Source of the DNA: Saprospiraceae bacterium
GTDB taxonomy: Bacteria; Bacteroidota; Bacteroidia; Chitinophagales; Saprospiraceae
NCBI GenBank assembly: GCA_029262995.1
Contig: JAJCYH010000023.1
Span: 1-64,000 of the forward strand
DNA length: 64,000 nucleotides
Direction: 5' to 3'
Shown: one piece after another, positions 25,446 to 34,499 of the stretch
How positions within the stretch are numbered: position 1 is the stretch's first letter
How the letters are laid out: each line of letters begins with the position of its first letter
Translations under genes and position numbers: made by a program
Notes under the pieces: model-generated
The model's database searches: none
Told to the model about the DNA's origin: nothing
The model's input: only the letters and a program-made list of their open reading frames with translations

Positions 25446-26978
25446 CTATTCTATAATTATTTTTTCAATAATGACACCTTCAGTAGTGTGCAATTCTAAA
25501 AAGTAAAGTCCTGTATTTAAACCATTTGAAGAAATGATCATTTTGTTTTCGCCTCGAATAATTTGAGTTTGCTTATTCCATACAAGCTGTCCGTTAATGG
25601 AAATTAATTTAACTGTAGAACTAAAATTACCCTGTGAGTTATAATTAACAGTTAGATCCTGTCCTTTGTAAACAGGGTTTGGAAATACATTTATTTCATT
25701 GATACTGCTAGTTTCATTTACGGAAGTAGAACCACTGCCTGTCTGAAATAATCTTCTTGTTATTGGGTGACATCCTGTCCCAAATTTATTTATTGCGAAT
25801 ACATCTACAAAGTAAAATTTATTAGGCTGCAGATTAGTCAAATATAATTCATTGTCAGTGGTAGTAAATTCTAATTGTTGAGATACCGAGATAAAAACTC
25901 TATATTCTTCTGCTTCTGCAATTGGTTCCCACTCTAAAAGCACACCATTAAAATTTTCAAATATCTGATCATTTACCGGGCTAATTATATTAACCGAACT
26001 GGATATTGGATTGAATTCAGCCACTTCTCCAGTTCTCAAATAAGCTCTTGAAGGAGAATCGAAATCAGATTGCATTGTAATTATTTGCTCTGCAGAGAAT
26101 AAAAAAGGATCACAACCATTTGAATAGGACATCACATTGTCAATCATAGGCTCTATTTTATCACCATTTCTATCCCAAACATCATACACCATGGTACAAC
26201 AGCCACATGATTGTCCAAAACCATAATCAGGAGGAGTGTCACATATTCTATCAGCAGCAGTTGTGCAATTGGATCTGTCAACAAGTTCAACTTCAACTGA
26301 ACCTGCTTGTGTTGAGCCTGTGATGATTTGAATTCTAACAGTATCACCATGTGTCATTGGATGGTATCCCCCATTGGTAGACCCTTGAGAGATGTCACCT
26401 TCCCAACCAACATGTGGATGTGCTAATGAAAAGAAGTGACCGATTTCATGTTCAATTGTAAAACTCTCATTTCCTAATTGGTTTTTGAGCATTACGACAA
26501 AATCGTTGTTACCTCCAGAATAATATCCAGCTGCACCTGAAGGAGTACCATTATTCTGCAATATTTCTGTAACCAAGAAAATGTTCATTGCTTTATTGTT
26601 ACGCATTTGCCTCATCAAGTTTACACTTGTCGTCAAACGAGGTCTATGGTTAAGGTTGGTATTGTTGATATATGTTATGTCATCTATGTAAAAAAGGATG
26701 TCTGCTTCTAAGTATCGTTCATTTAGTTTACATAAGTCATTAATGATCTTGGTGTCATCCATACTGTTAGATCCATCAGTGTCTTCAACAATAAAGAAAT
26801 TAATAGGAACGAATCTCGTTACGAAACCTTTTTCTACAGTTTCGTTCGATCTTTTTAAATTGGATTCCAGTCTTTTGAAAAATGTATCATTCTGATCAGT
26901 GATACATCCTTCGCTCTGGGATACCAAGCCTTGAACTCCTATGAAAAAGAGGAATAAACTTGCGATAAAACACTTCAT
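25446..26978 (-). CDS. Secreted M43-type zinc metalloprotease with T9SS sorting domain
   Basis: 510 residues from ATG 26978, a better start than the upstream TTG at 27008 because it begins the signal peptide 'MKCFIASLFLFFIG'. The extended zinc motif 'HEIGHFFSLAH' is near residue 175, with a downstream Met-turn 'NVMSYSNGC', as in pappalysin-like (M43) metzincins. A fibronectin type III-like domain spans about 335-420. The C-terminus is a T9SS sorting domain starting 'INVFPNPVYKG'. It probably degrades extracellular protein. A TACATTTG -7 element lies at 26994-27001 on this strand. Confidence 0.88.
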   Translation of the reverse strand: MKCFIASLFLFFIGVQGLVSQSEGCITDQNDTFFKRLESNLKRSNETVEKGFVTRFVPINFFIVEDTDGSNSMDDTKIINDLCKLNERYLEADILFYIDDITYINNTNLNHRPRLTTSVNLMRQMRNNKAMNIFLVTEILQNNGTPSGAAGYYSGGNNDFVVMLKNQLGNESFTIEHEIGHFFSLAHPHVGWEGDISQGSTNGGYHPMTHGDTVRIQIITGSTQAGSVEVELVDRSNCTTAADRICDTPPDYGFGQSCGCCTMVYDVWDRNGDKIEPMIDNVMSYSNGCDPFLFSAEQIITMQSDFDSPSRAYLRTGEVAEFNPISSSVNIISPVNDQIFENFNGVLLEWEPIAEAEEYRVFISVSQQLEFTTTDNELYLTNLQPNKFYFVDVFAINKFGTGCHPITRRLFQTGSGSTSVNETSSINEINVFPNPVYKGQDLTVNYNSQGNFSSTVKLISINGQLVWNKQTQIIRGENKMIISSNGLNTGLYFLELHTTEGVIIEKIIIE

Positions 26979-26993
26979 AACTATAATTTTTTC

Positions 26994-27001
26994 CAAATGT
27001 A
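26994..27001 (-). promoter_or_regulatory. Possible -7 element of the M43 protease gene
   Basis: TACATTTG on the minus strand, 16 bp before the chosen ATG, fits TAnnTTTG. The -33 element is not clear. It supports the ATG at 26978 as the start. Confidence 0.3.
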
Positions 27002-27066
27002 AGAACAAACTGTATTAAACTTATACTTCTTCAATACATTTAAGTGACATAGGTTTAATATTTTTT

Positions 27067-27074
27067 TACTTTTG
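27067..27074 (+). promoter_or_regulatory. Possible mdh -7 element
   Basis: TACTTTTG (TAnnTTTG) with an AT-rich upstream region, giving a leader of about 30-35 nt before the mdh ATG at 27111. It argues against the earlier in-frame TTG start at 27072. Confidence 0.3.
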
Positions 27075-27110
27075 CAGCGCAATAATAAAACAAATAAAAT
27101 AGATATTAAT

Positions 27111-28046
27111 ATGAGTAAAGTAACTGTAGTTGGAGCAGGGAATGTTGGAGCAACAGTAGCCAATGTTTTAGCTCACAAAGATATTGTTAATGAAGTTGTT
27201 TTGATTGACATCAAAGATGACTTTGCAAAAGGTAAGGCATTGGATAGCTGGCAACAAGCACCAATTGATTATTACAGCACTAATATTGTTGGAACAGGTG
27301 ACTATGCGGACACAAAAGATTCTGACATAGTTGTTATTACCGCTGGTATTCCAAGAAAACCTGGTATGAGTAGAGATGATCTGATTTCTACCAATGCGAA
27401 AATTGTCGTTTCTGTAACCAAGTCAATTCTTAAATATTCTAAAGATCCAATTTTTATAATTGTTTCTAATCCACTGGATGTAATGGCTTATGCTTGTTTG
27501 AAAGCTGCTAAATTGAGTCCTAAGAAAGTAATTGGAATGGCTGGAATCTTGGATACTGCTAGATATAGAGCATTCCTTGCTACGGAGTTAGAGATTTCTC
27601 CAAAAGATATTCAAGCAGTCTTAATGGGAGGTCATGGAGATACTATGGTACCCTTGCCTAGATTTACAACAGTGGCTGGAATTCCTGTAACAGATATGAT
27701 TACTAAAGCTAAATTGAATAAGATTGTTCAACGAACACAGAATGGTGGAGGAGAACTTGTGAAGCTGATGGGAACTTCTGCTTGGTATGCTCCTGGTGCT
27801 GCAGCTGCTCAGATGGTTGAGTCTATCGTGAAGGATGATGGTCGTATTTTCCCATGTTCCGTTATGTTGAATGGAGAATATGGTGTTAAGAATATGTTTT
27901 TAGGAGTACCTGTCCAATTGGGAAAAGAAGGTGTGAAGAAAATATTGAAATTGAAATTGAACCCTGAGGAGAAAAAATCGTTAAAACGATCAGCTAAAGC
28001 AGTAGGTTCAGTAATTGATTCCTTCAAAAAAATGAAACTAGTTTAA
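27111..28046 (+). CDS. mdh: Malate dehydrogenase
   Basis: 311 residues, LDH-like (type 3) MDH. It oxidises malate to oxaloacetate with NAD. 'VTVVGAGNVGATVANVL' is the dinucleotide loop, 'TAGIPRKPGMSRDDLI' the mobile loop with substrate Arg residues, 'ILDTARYRAFLA' the conserved Arg, and 'GGHGDTMVPL' the catalytic His. The ATG at 27111 begins two residues before the Rossmann strand. It is divergent from the M43 protease gene. A second TCA-cycle gene, sucC, lies nearby but on the other strand. Confidence 0.95.
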   Translation: MSKVTVVGAGNVGATVANVLAHKDIVNEVVLIDIKDDFAKGKALDSWQQAPIDYYSTNIVGTGDYADTKDSDIVVITAGIPRKPGMSRDDLISTNAKIVVSVTKSILKYSKDPIFIIVSNPLDVMAYACLKAAKLSPKKVIGMAGILDTARYRAFLATELEISPKDIQAVLMGGHGDTMVPLPRFTTVAGIPVTDMITKAKLNKIVQRTQNGGGELVKLMGTSAWYAPGAAAAQMVESIVKDDGRIFPCSVMLNGEYGVKNMFLGVPVQLGKEGVKKILKLKLNPEEKKSLKRSAKAVGSVIDSFKKMKLV

Positions 28047-28053
28047 TTTAGAT

Positions 28054-28578
28054 ATGTTAATAGACATCCAAAATGTCTTTACGAATACCCATGAATCGCT
28101 AGAGGAGCTTTCAAACAAAAAGCCTGTGATGATTGTTTTTTTAAGACATTTTGGATGTATTTTTTGCAGAGAGGCCCTAGATGATATTTCTGACAAACGG
28201 CAAGAAATAATTGACAATAAAATTGAACTAATTTTTGTTCACATGGCAGCGAATGACGTCGCTGAGAAGTTTTTTGAAGAGTACGGCTTAAAGGACGTAA
28301 TACATATTTCAGATCCAACTTGCCAGCTTTATGCTCATTTTGGATTAACCAAAGGCAGCTTTGGTCAATTATTTGGACTTTCTATTTGGATGAGAGGCTT
28401 CGAATTAAAAAAGAAAGGTATAAGTTATTCTGTAGATCAAATTGGAGATAGCTTTCAAATGCCAGGAATCTTTATTCTCAAAGAAGGTAAGGTTATCCAA
28501 AGTTACATCCATAAAAACATTTCCGACAAACCTGATTATGATAATATGATTCAATCTTGCGTTGACAATTCGCAATGA
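28054..28578 (+). CDS. Peroxiredoxin-like (AhpC/TSA-2, SelL-related) redox protein
   Basis: 174 residues of thioredoxin fold without a signal peptide. 'FLRHFGCIFCREAL' holds a CxxC pair in the position used by the PRXL2/SelL-related redoxins, and 'SFQMPGIFILKEGKVI' carries the cis-proline strand. It is probably a cytoplasmic thiol reductase or peroxidase. It begins 7 bp after mdh and its stop overlaps the downstream open frame, so mdh, this gene and the next are likely one transcript. Confidence 0.78.
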   Translation: MLIDIQNVFTNTHESLEELSNKKPVMIVFLRHFGCIFCREALDDISDKRQEIIDNKIELIFVHMAANDVAEKFFEEYGLKDVIHISDPTCQLYAHFGLTKGSFGQLFGLSIWMRGFELKKKGISYSVDQIGDSFQMPGIFILKEGKVIQSYIHKNISDKPDYDNMIQSCVDNSQ

Positions 28579-28616
28579 TGGGTTGCTTTTTTTCGTTTAA
28601 CAATAAATCTTTTGAA

Positions 28617-29480
28617 ATGCGAGTATTATCATTTTGCTTACTATTATTATTTTCTTCTAATCTTCAGTCACAAGACGGCTTAAATACCAATCTCGAAAAA
28701 TTAAAGTTTTTTGGCGACGTAATGGTAAGTGCACTTGATGCTGATAACAGAACTATTGCAGGAGATCAGTTCTATTCTAGTTTTAAAATTTATATAGATT
28801 CCAAAAACCTATTTGAAGAAGATTTGAGTTCTTTTCAAACGATTTCAGTAATTAATACAGAGGATGCAAAGTTTAAATTGATTAGTTGGCAAATAGAAAA
28901 AACTTCTTTTGTATTTACTTATCATGCCTTTGTTGTTTTTCCAGATGGCTCTTACGCAGAATTCATGGACAAAGGAGAATTAAGTGAAAGTATTCAATAT
29001 ATGGATGTTGATATTTCAGAGTGGTATGGTGCTTTGTATTATAACATTAAAAAAGTAAGCGATACCGAATATCTTATTTTTGGTTATAATGGTTATGGAC
29101 AATATGATCACGTGAAGGTTGCAGACTACCTTGTTGTAGATAACAATACTGTTAGATTAGGTGCAGAAGTGTTTGAAGATAGAGAAGAGGAAGGTCTGTA
29201 CATGCAACGCCTCTTAATAAAGTATTCTGCTGATGCCTCGGTAAACCTCAATTATAACCCTGGCTTGGATATGATAGTTCTAGATCACCTTACGCCTAGA
29301 ATGGGCAAGTTACAAGGACAAGGTCCTACTCTGATACCAGATGGCACTTACGAAGGATTTGAGTTGGTTGATGGTAAATGGCAATACATCTCGAAGCTTT
29401 ATAACCATAGTTATGGTGAAAACAACGCGCCTAGACCTAAGCCTGTATTGGATAAAAAGAAGAATATTTTCGGTCAATAA
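28617..29480 (+). CDS. Conserved exported protein of unknown function
   Basis: 287 residues. The signal peptide is 'MRVLSFCLLLLFSSNLQSQ'. I chose the ATG at 28617 for this reason; an ATG at 28575 overlapping the preceding stop would add 14 residues before the signal. No catalytic motif is apparent. The body is beta-rich, and the C-terminal block ('VLDHLTPRMGKLQGQGP' through a Pro-rich tail) resembles a conserved Bacteroidota secreted family I cannot name. It lacks a T9SS domain, so a periplasmic location is likely. Confidence 0.65.
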   Translation: MRVLSFCLLLLFSSNLQSQDGLNTNLEKLKFFGDVMVSALDADNRTIAGDQFYSSFKIYIDSKNLFEEDLSSFQTISVINTEDAKFKLISWQIEKTSFVFTYHAFVVFPDGSYAEFMDKGELSESIQYMDVDISEWYGALYYNIKKVSDTEYLIFGYNGYGQYDHVKVADYLVVDNNTVRLGAEVFEDREEEGLYMQRLLIKYSADASVNLNYNPGLDMIVLDHLTPRMGKLQGQGPTLIPDGTYEGFELVDGKWQYISKLYNHSYGENNAPRPKPVLDKKKNIFGQ

Positions 29481-29487
29481 TTCAATT

Positions 29488-30789
29488 TTAGCTTGATTTG
29501 ATACAAGTTACCCTTAGGCTTGATTTAGCGTTCTCATCTATCTTGAATCGTTCGTCTTGTCTGATGTTACAAACCCACATTATTTCTCCATCTCCATTAC
29601 AAAGTATTGGCTGAGATTGCTTATCAAATAGATTTAATTTTAAGTCTGTAAATAACTTTTTAAGAGATTTTGTTTTTCCATTCATGCCTAATGGTTGAAA
29701 TTTATCTCCGTTTTCCCAATATCTTAACTTTAAAGGAAATTTTACTTTTTCTAAGTTGCACTGAAAAACGCAATTAGATTTATCAAATACTCCTTCTTTA
29801 TTTATTGAAAAAGTAAATAGGTAATCTCCCATTTTAAATTCCAAAGGAAAATGGTGACTAGATTCAACATGGTATACTTCTGTTTGATTTTCTTTTAAAG
29901 GCCTTAAAATGAGATCGTCCCTGTCAACAATTAATTCATGACTGTGAGATCGAAATGAAGCACCAACCGAGTCACGACTTGAATATATGTCTTTAGCTTG
30001 GCTGTCATTGAAATCAAAAAAGTTTAGATATATTTCAAGCAATTCACTTCCCGATATGTTTTTATTTTCTAAGTTTTTCTTTTCCAAAAATATATTGCCA
30101 TTGGAATGATTTGGTTTTAGGACATCAATTACAAGAGTAATCAAAAGATTTCTTTGCTTATTTATCCTTTTGGATAATGCCTTAATTCGTGATGCAAATT
30201 CGGGCAAACTGCCATATAAGATAGGCGTGACTTTATTTCTTACTACATTTCTTAAATACTTGTTGTTAAAATTGCTCTCATCTTGACGAAATTCAATTTT
30301 TTCTGAACAAACATAGTCTTCAATTTCTTGTTTGGTAAAATCCAATAATGGTCTTACCAGATTTAATGACTTAGCATTAATGCCATTTAAGGATTTTCCT
30401 TGTAGGAAATTCATCAAAATAGTTTCTGTATCATCGTCATAGTGATGAGCTGTTACAATTACATCATAGTTCAAGGAATTAAAGAATAGATACCTTTGTC
30501 TTCGAGCTTCTGCCTGAAAATTATTTAGTTTGTAATTATCGTCCATTGAGGAAAGGTGAAACTTTATATTGTAAGTAGCACATATGGTTTTGACAAATTC
30601 AGCATCCTTCAAGGATTCACCAGATCGTGTATGATGATCAAAATGAGCAACAGAAAACTGAATTTTGCTATTAAGCATAAGATGAAATAGGCACATAGAA
30701 TCAATACCTCCACTTATGGCTAGAAGTACTGATTTGTTCTGTCCAAAGAAATTTTCTTCTTTAATATGTTTTAAAAAGCGCTTAAGCAA
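29488..30789 (-). CDS. tilS: tRNA(Ile)-lysidine synthetase TilS
   Basis: 433 residues. It ligates lysine to C34 of tRNA-Ile(CAU), changing its codon from AUG to AUA. The PP-loop 'LLAISGGIDSMCL' and 'TAHHYDDDTETILMN' define the N-terminal domain. 'LRYWENGDKFQPLGMNGK' and 'LKKLFTDLKL' mark the C-terminal domains. The start is taken as TTG 30789 ('LLKRFLKHI'), about 30 residues before the PP-loop. An earlier TTG at 30852 would run into the divergent lipoprotein gene. Confidence 0.92.
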   Translation of the reverse strand: MLKRFLKHIKEENFFGQNKSVLLAISGGIDSMCLFHLMLNSKIQFSVAHFDHHTRSGESLKDAEFVKTICATYNIKFHLSSMDDNYKLNNFQAEARRQRYLFFNSLNYDVIVTAHHYDDDTETILMNFLQGKSLNGINAKSLNLVRPLLDFTKQEIEDYVCSEKIEFRQDESNFNNKYLRNVVRNKVTPILYGSLPEFASRIKALSKRINKQRNLLITLVIDVLKPNHSNGNIFLEKKNLENKNISGSELLEIYLNFFDFNDSQAKDIYSSRDSVGASFRSHSHELIVDRDDLILRPLKENQTEVYHVESSHHFPLEFKMGDYLFTFSINKEGVFDKSNCVFQCNLEKVKFPLKLRYWENGDKFQPLGMNGKTKSLKKLFTDLKLNLFDKQSQPILCNGDGEIMWVCNIRQDERFKIDENAKSSLRVTCIKSS

Positions 30790-30815
30790 TATATTTGTTG
30801 TTAAAATAGAAAGCC

Positions 30816-31394
30816 TTGAATTTATGTAGATATTTTCTGATTTGTTTAGCAATAGTAATTATTTCTTGCAAAAATGACGTTCCAGAGCGTCCTACTCCTT
30901 TGATAAAGGAAAACACTGAATATGAAGAGAACCCTTTAAAGAGAGAGCGTATTGAAGAAATGAAAAAGAAAAGTAAGAATATCAATGTTCCTGCTTTAAG
31001 GGCTCAGGCTATTTCAATATTAAATTATAGAGCTGAAAAAGACACTAATTCGTATGCAATTATTGAAGCGGATATTTGGGAATATGAGTTTGTCTATAAT
31101 GGCGAAATGTCAAAGCCTGGAGAGTATACTGGCACTTGGATTGATTTCTTAAAAGATGGCACTTATGAATATGGCAAATATTCAGAGTTGCAAGGATCCG
31201 GTCGTTTTAGTTATCATTTTGAAAGGGGAGAGCTGCTTATGGTTGATAATGATTCATCAATGAAACCTCAGGAATGGACAGTTAAAGCGGTTGGAGATGT
31301 GATGGTATTAGTTGGCACAGCTACTTATAAAGACAATGCCATTCAAATGAAACTCATGCGTGTCAACGATAAGATTAGGACAAAGTCTAATTAA
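30816..31394 (+). CDS. Small lipoprotein of unknown function
   Basis: 192 residues from TTG 30816, the only usable start because an in-frame stop lies 9 bp upstream. 'YFLICLAIVIISCKND' is a lipoprotein signal with Cys at about residue 18. The mature part has a charged helix (about 35-55) and a beta domain ('GTWIDFLKDGTYEYGKY') resembling lipocalin-like META/'DUF' stress lipoproteins, but I do not recognise a family. Divergent from tilS, and overlapping mltG by 8 bp at the 3' ends. Confidence 0.65.
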   Translation: MNLCRYFLICLAIVIISCKNDVPERPTPLIKENTEYEENPLKRERIEEMKKKSKNINVPALRAQAISILNYRAEKDTNSYAIIEADIWEYEFVYNGEMSKPGEYTGTWIDFLKDGTYEYGKYSELQGSGRFSYHFERGELLMVDNDSSMKPQEWTVKAVGDVMVLVGTATYKDNAIQMKLMRVNDKIRTKSN

Positions 31395-32412
31395 AGATTC
31401 TATTTTGGTTTAACCAACGTTGATACCTTCTTGCATTAGCATTGTGTTGTGAAAGTGTGGAGGCAAATGCATGTTCTAATACATTTCCAGGTTTAACACA
31501 AAAGTAAAGGTAGTTGTGGCTTTCGGCATTTAGAACTGCATCAATAGAGCTTATGTCAGGCATATAGATAGGCCCTGGAGGAAGTCCAAGATACTTGTAG
31601 GTGTTGTATGGAGAATCTGTTTCAAGATGACTGTTTAGAACTCTCCGTATGGTAAAATCTCCAACAGCATAGATTACTGTTGGATCTGCTTGCAATAACA
31701 TATTTCTTCTCAACCTGTTTAAATATACACCCGCTATTCTTGGCTTTTCTGCATTTGAGTTACTTTCCTTTTGTACTATTGAGGCTAGCGTGTAAGCTTC
31801 TGCTTTTGTCAAGTCTAATTTCTTCAATTTTTGTAGTCTGTCTGAATTCCAGAATTTATCGTTTTCTGCTTTCATACGATTTAATAAACCGTCCGGAGAA
31901 GTGTTCCAAAATATTTTGTACGTATTAGGAAGAAATAAACTTAATAATTGATGTTCATTCAAATTTAATTGTGACAATGTACTGTCCTTTTTGAAGTGCG
32001 ATAAAAAGCTCAAAGAGTCAGATTCAAGTTCCCTACCAAATACACCACACAAGTCTTCAATAGTTCTTAAATTATTAAATGTCAAATCCTTGGCTTCTTG
32101 ATTCCCAGATCTTAAATGCCTAATTAAATCAAGGTTACTCCAACCATTCTGAAGCCTGTATCTTCCAGGTTTGGGTTTATCAAATTTCATCCAATCAGAA
32201 AGAAACACAAAGTCTTGACTATTCTTTAGAAAATGATACTTGGACAAAGAATCGATTAGATCATCAAAATCGGCACTGCTTGGAATCAATAAAAGCTTTT
32301 CATTATTATCGTTTTGGACATTTGGACCTTTAATGATCATATAACCCTTGACTCCAATAATCAAAGCACCTAAAAATATAACTATACAAGCGGTGAGTAT
32401 CCACTTCCTCAT
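31387..32412 (-). CDS. mltG: Endolytic transglycosylase MltG
   Basis: 341 residues (YceG family). Residues about 5-25 are the inner-membrane anchor, followed by a LysM-like part and the catalytic domain, with 'LASIVQKESNSNAEKPRIAGVYLNR' split around the catalytic Glu (about residue 215). 'LLQADPTVIYAVGD' and 'YKYLGLPPGPIYMP' are conserved. MltG cleaves nascent glycan strands and sets their length. It lies 3 bp after panB on the same strand, so the two are co-transcribed. Confidence 0.93.
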   Translation of the reverse strand: MRKWILTACIVIFLGALIIGVKGYMIIKGPNVQNDNNEKLLLIPSSADFDDLIDSLSKYHFLKNSQDFVFLSDWMKFDKPKPGRYRLQNGWSNLDLIRHLRSGNQEAKDLTFNNLRTIEDLCGVFGRELESDSLSFLSHFKKDSTLSQLNLNEHQLLSLFLPNTYKIFWNTSPDGLLNRMKAENDKFWNSDRLQKLKKLDLTKAEAYTLASIVQKESNSNAEKPRIAGVYLNRLRRNMLLQADPTVIYAVGDFTIRRVLNSHLETDSPYNTYKYLGLPPGPIYMPDISSIDAVLNAESHNYLYFCVKPGNVLEHAFASTLSQHNANARRYQRWLNQNRIFN

Positions 32413-32415
32413 ACT

Positions 32416-33234
32416 TTAATATTGTTCTGAATCATTTGGAAAGTCCATTGATTTTACATCTTTGATATAAGCTTTAACGGCAGTCTGCATATCTTCAAAT
32501 AAGTTCATGTACCTTCTTAGGAATCTGGGAGCAAAATCTTGAGTTATGCCAAATAAATCATGACTGACCAAAACTTGACCATCACAACCATTGCCTGCAC
32601 CAATTCCAATAGTTGGAATTCCAATGCTTTTACTTACTTCAGCAGCGAAATCAGCGGGTATTTTTTCTAGAACTATAGCAAAGCATCCAATTTCTTCTAA
32701 CAATTTAGCATCTCTAAGTAACTGTTCAGCTTCTTCTTCTTTTCTAGCTCGCACAGAGTAGGTTCCAAATTTATATATTGATTGTGGTGTTAATCCTAAA
32801 TGTCCCATCACAGGAACTCCTGCTGTTAAAATTCTTTCTACCGATTCCTTTATTTTGATGCCGCCTTCAAGTTTAACGCCATGAGCTCCTGATTCTTTCA
32901 TTATTCGAATAGCTGAATCGAGTGCATTCTTGCTATTGCCTTGATAAGTTCCAAATGGTAGATCTACGACTACAAGGGCTTTTTTAACCCCTCTTATGAC
33001 TGAGGAAGCATGATAAATCATCTGATCCAAAGTAATTGGTAGCGTGGTTTCATGACCCGCCATAACATTAGAGGCTGAATCTCCTACCAAAATCACATCA
33101 ATTCCTGCATTATCTATGATCCTTGCCATGCTGAAATCATAAGCAGTTAACATTGAAATTTTTTCATGGTTACTCTTCATTTTTTGAAGAATATGAGTAG
33201 TAACTCTTTTGGCCTCTTTACTTACTGCTGACAT
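32416..33234 (-). CDS. panB: 3-methyl-2-oxobutanoate hydroxymethyltransferase PanB
   Basis: 272 residues. It makes ketopantoate in pantothenate/CoA synthesis using methylene-tetrahydrofolate. '[19 protein letters not shown]', '[16 protein letters not shown]', 'GVKLEGG', '[11 protein letters not shown]' and '[16 protein letters not shown]' are PanB signatures containing the Mg ligands and catalytic Glu. First gene of a panB-mltG pair. panC and panD are not in the window. Confidence 0.95.
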   Translation of the reverse strand: MSAVSKEAKRVTTHILQKMKSNHEKISMLTAYDFSMARIIDNAGIDVILVGDSASNVMAGHETTLPITLDQMIYHASSVIRGVKKALVVVDLPFGTYQGNSKNALDSAIRIMKESGAHGVKLEGGIKIKESVERILTAGVPVMGHLGLTPQSIYKFGTYSVRARKEEEAEQLLRDAKLLEEIGCFAIVLEKIPADFAAEVSKSIGIPTIGIGAGNGCDGQVLVSHDLFGITQDFAPRFLRRYMNLFEDMQTAVKAYIKDVKSMDFPNDSEQY

Positions 33235-33283
33235 TTGATTTTTTAATTTCTAAAAGCAAGATATAAAATACATTTATAAATAA

Positions 33284-33311
33284 GTTGGAAAGAATAATTG
33301 AGTTAGTTTTG
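33284..33311 (+). promoter_or_regulatory. Possible promoter of the 33335 lipoprotein gene
   Basis: TAGTTTTG at 33304-33311 fits TAnnTTTG, and TTG at 33284-33286 lies 17 nt upstream. The leader to the ATG at 33335 would be about 18 nt. Confidence 0.35.
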
Positions 33312-33334
33312 CGCAAGCAAAAGAAAATAAAATA

Positions 33335-34330
33335 ATGAAACCTTATTTATATATACTAATACTATCTTTTCTATTTGCCTGTGGTAATGAATTTGACATT
33401 ATTGAGGAGGAAAAAGATATTCCTGTAGTCTATGGATTTTTATCATTATCAGATACCGCTCAATACATAAGAGTGGAAAGAGCTTTTGTGGATGAAAATA
33501 CTTCTGCACTTGAATTGGCTCAAAATCCTGATTCTATATATTATCCAGAAATATCTGTTGAGTTAGTAAGAAATTCTTCTGGGCAGAGGTTTTCATTGGA
33601 AAGAGTAGACGGAAATCTAGAAGGATATGAAAGAGAAGAAGGCATCTTTGCTCAATCTCCTAATTATCTATACAAAATTAAAAGTTCCAATATTAACCTT
33701 ACAGGAGGTGAGTCTTATTCTCTTGTCATAGATAGAGGAGAAAACTATCCTTTGGTTGAAGCAACAACTAAACTGTTGGGGCAGACTTCCATTAAAACGC
33801 CAGATGCAACCGTTGCCGTAACCATTGATTTTGATTATATCGATAGAAATCTTTTCATTTGGAAAGCCAGTGATGATGCAAGAATACATGACCTTGTTTT
33901 TCGATTCAATTACAGAGAAAGATCACCGCAAACCAATGGTCAATTTGTTTCAAAATCGGTTTTATGGTACGCTGTAAGGAATTATAAAGAAGAAGACGCT
34001 CGTGTAGATGTAGAGGTTGACGGCATTAATTTTTATACTTTCCTGAAAGGCGCATTAGAAGAAGAGTCTGACGTCGAGAGACGATTTGAAGATATGGATA
34101 TGATCGTTACTTCTGGAGGCGAAGAAATTAAAGAGTTTGTAAATATAACCTCAGCAAATCTAGGCATCACGTCTACACAAGATGTTCCTGTTTTTTCAAA
34201 TATTCCTGGAGGACAAGGTATTTTTTCTTCAACCAATACTGTCATACTGGATAAAATATCATTATCCAACATGACTATTGATTCTCTCAAAAATGGAATG
34301 CTTACAAAAGCTCTGAACTTCTCAAACTAA
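33335..34330 (+). CDS. DUF4249-like lipoprotein of unknown function
   Basis: 331 residues. The lipobox 'LSFLFACGNE' puts Cys at about residue 16. The body is beta-rich: 'IPVVYGFLSLSDTAQYIRVERAF' (broken here at the first Ig-like domain, about 30-55), 'YLYKIKSSNINL' and a C-terminal 'VPVFSNIPGGQGIFSS' block. That last block resembles DUF4249-type outer-membrane-associated lipoproteins, which often accompany TonB receptors. No receptor is adjacent here. I associate close relatives with Saprospiria. Monocistronic. Confidence 0.65.
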   Translation: MKPYLYILILSFLFACGNEFDIIEEEKDIPVVYGFLSLSDTAQYIRVERAFVDENTSALELAQNPDSIYYPEISVELVRNSSGQRFSLERVDGNLEGYEREEGIFAQSPNYLYKIKSSNINLTGGESYSLVIDRGENYPLVEATTKLLGQTSIKTPDATVAVTIDFDYIDRNLFIWKASDDARIHDLVFRFNYRERSPQTNGQFVSKSVLWYAVRNYKEEDARVDVEVDGINFYTFLKGALEEESDVERRFEDMDMIVTSGGEEIKEFVNITSANLGITSTQDVPVFSNIPGGQGIFSSTNTVILDKISLSNMTIDSLKNGMLTKALNFSN

Positions 34331-34357
34331 TACTTTTCTGAATCAATACTGACACTC

Positions 34358-34453
34358 TGACATATTGTCACATACAAAATGTGATTTCTGGCAGATAATA
34401 TGAGCTATTCTCATAACATTTTGTCAGGAAAATGGCATGGCATATCTATTGAT
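34358..34453 (+). promoter_or_regulatory. dnaK control region: inverted repeats and -24/-12-like element
   Basis: The 169-bp spacer before dnaK holds TGACA-TAT-TGTCA (34358-34370), CACAT-N5-ATGTG (34369-34383) and TATGAG-N5-CTCATA (34399-34415). It then holds TGGCAT-N5-TTGAT at 34438-34453, with the GG and TG dinucleotides 12 bp apart as in sigma-54 promoters, but A instead of C at the -12 dinucleotide. This density of symmetry is unique in the window. It is most likely heat-shock control, but the factor cannot be named. Confidence 0.5.
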
Positions 34454-34499
34454 TAATAATTAATCGAGAAATTCATTTATTTAAGTTTAATATATAGTA

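Noticed and set aside
28575-28616. Earlier ATG for the exported protein
   Set aside because: It adds 14 residues with no signal character before a classic signal peptide; the ATG at 28617 is better, although coupling to the preceding stop leaves some doubt.
30790-30852. Longer N-terminus of TilS
   Set aside because: It would overlap the divergent lipoprotein start, and TilS normally starts about 30 residues before the PP-loop.
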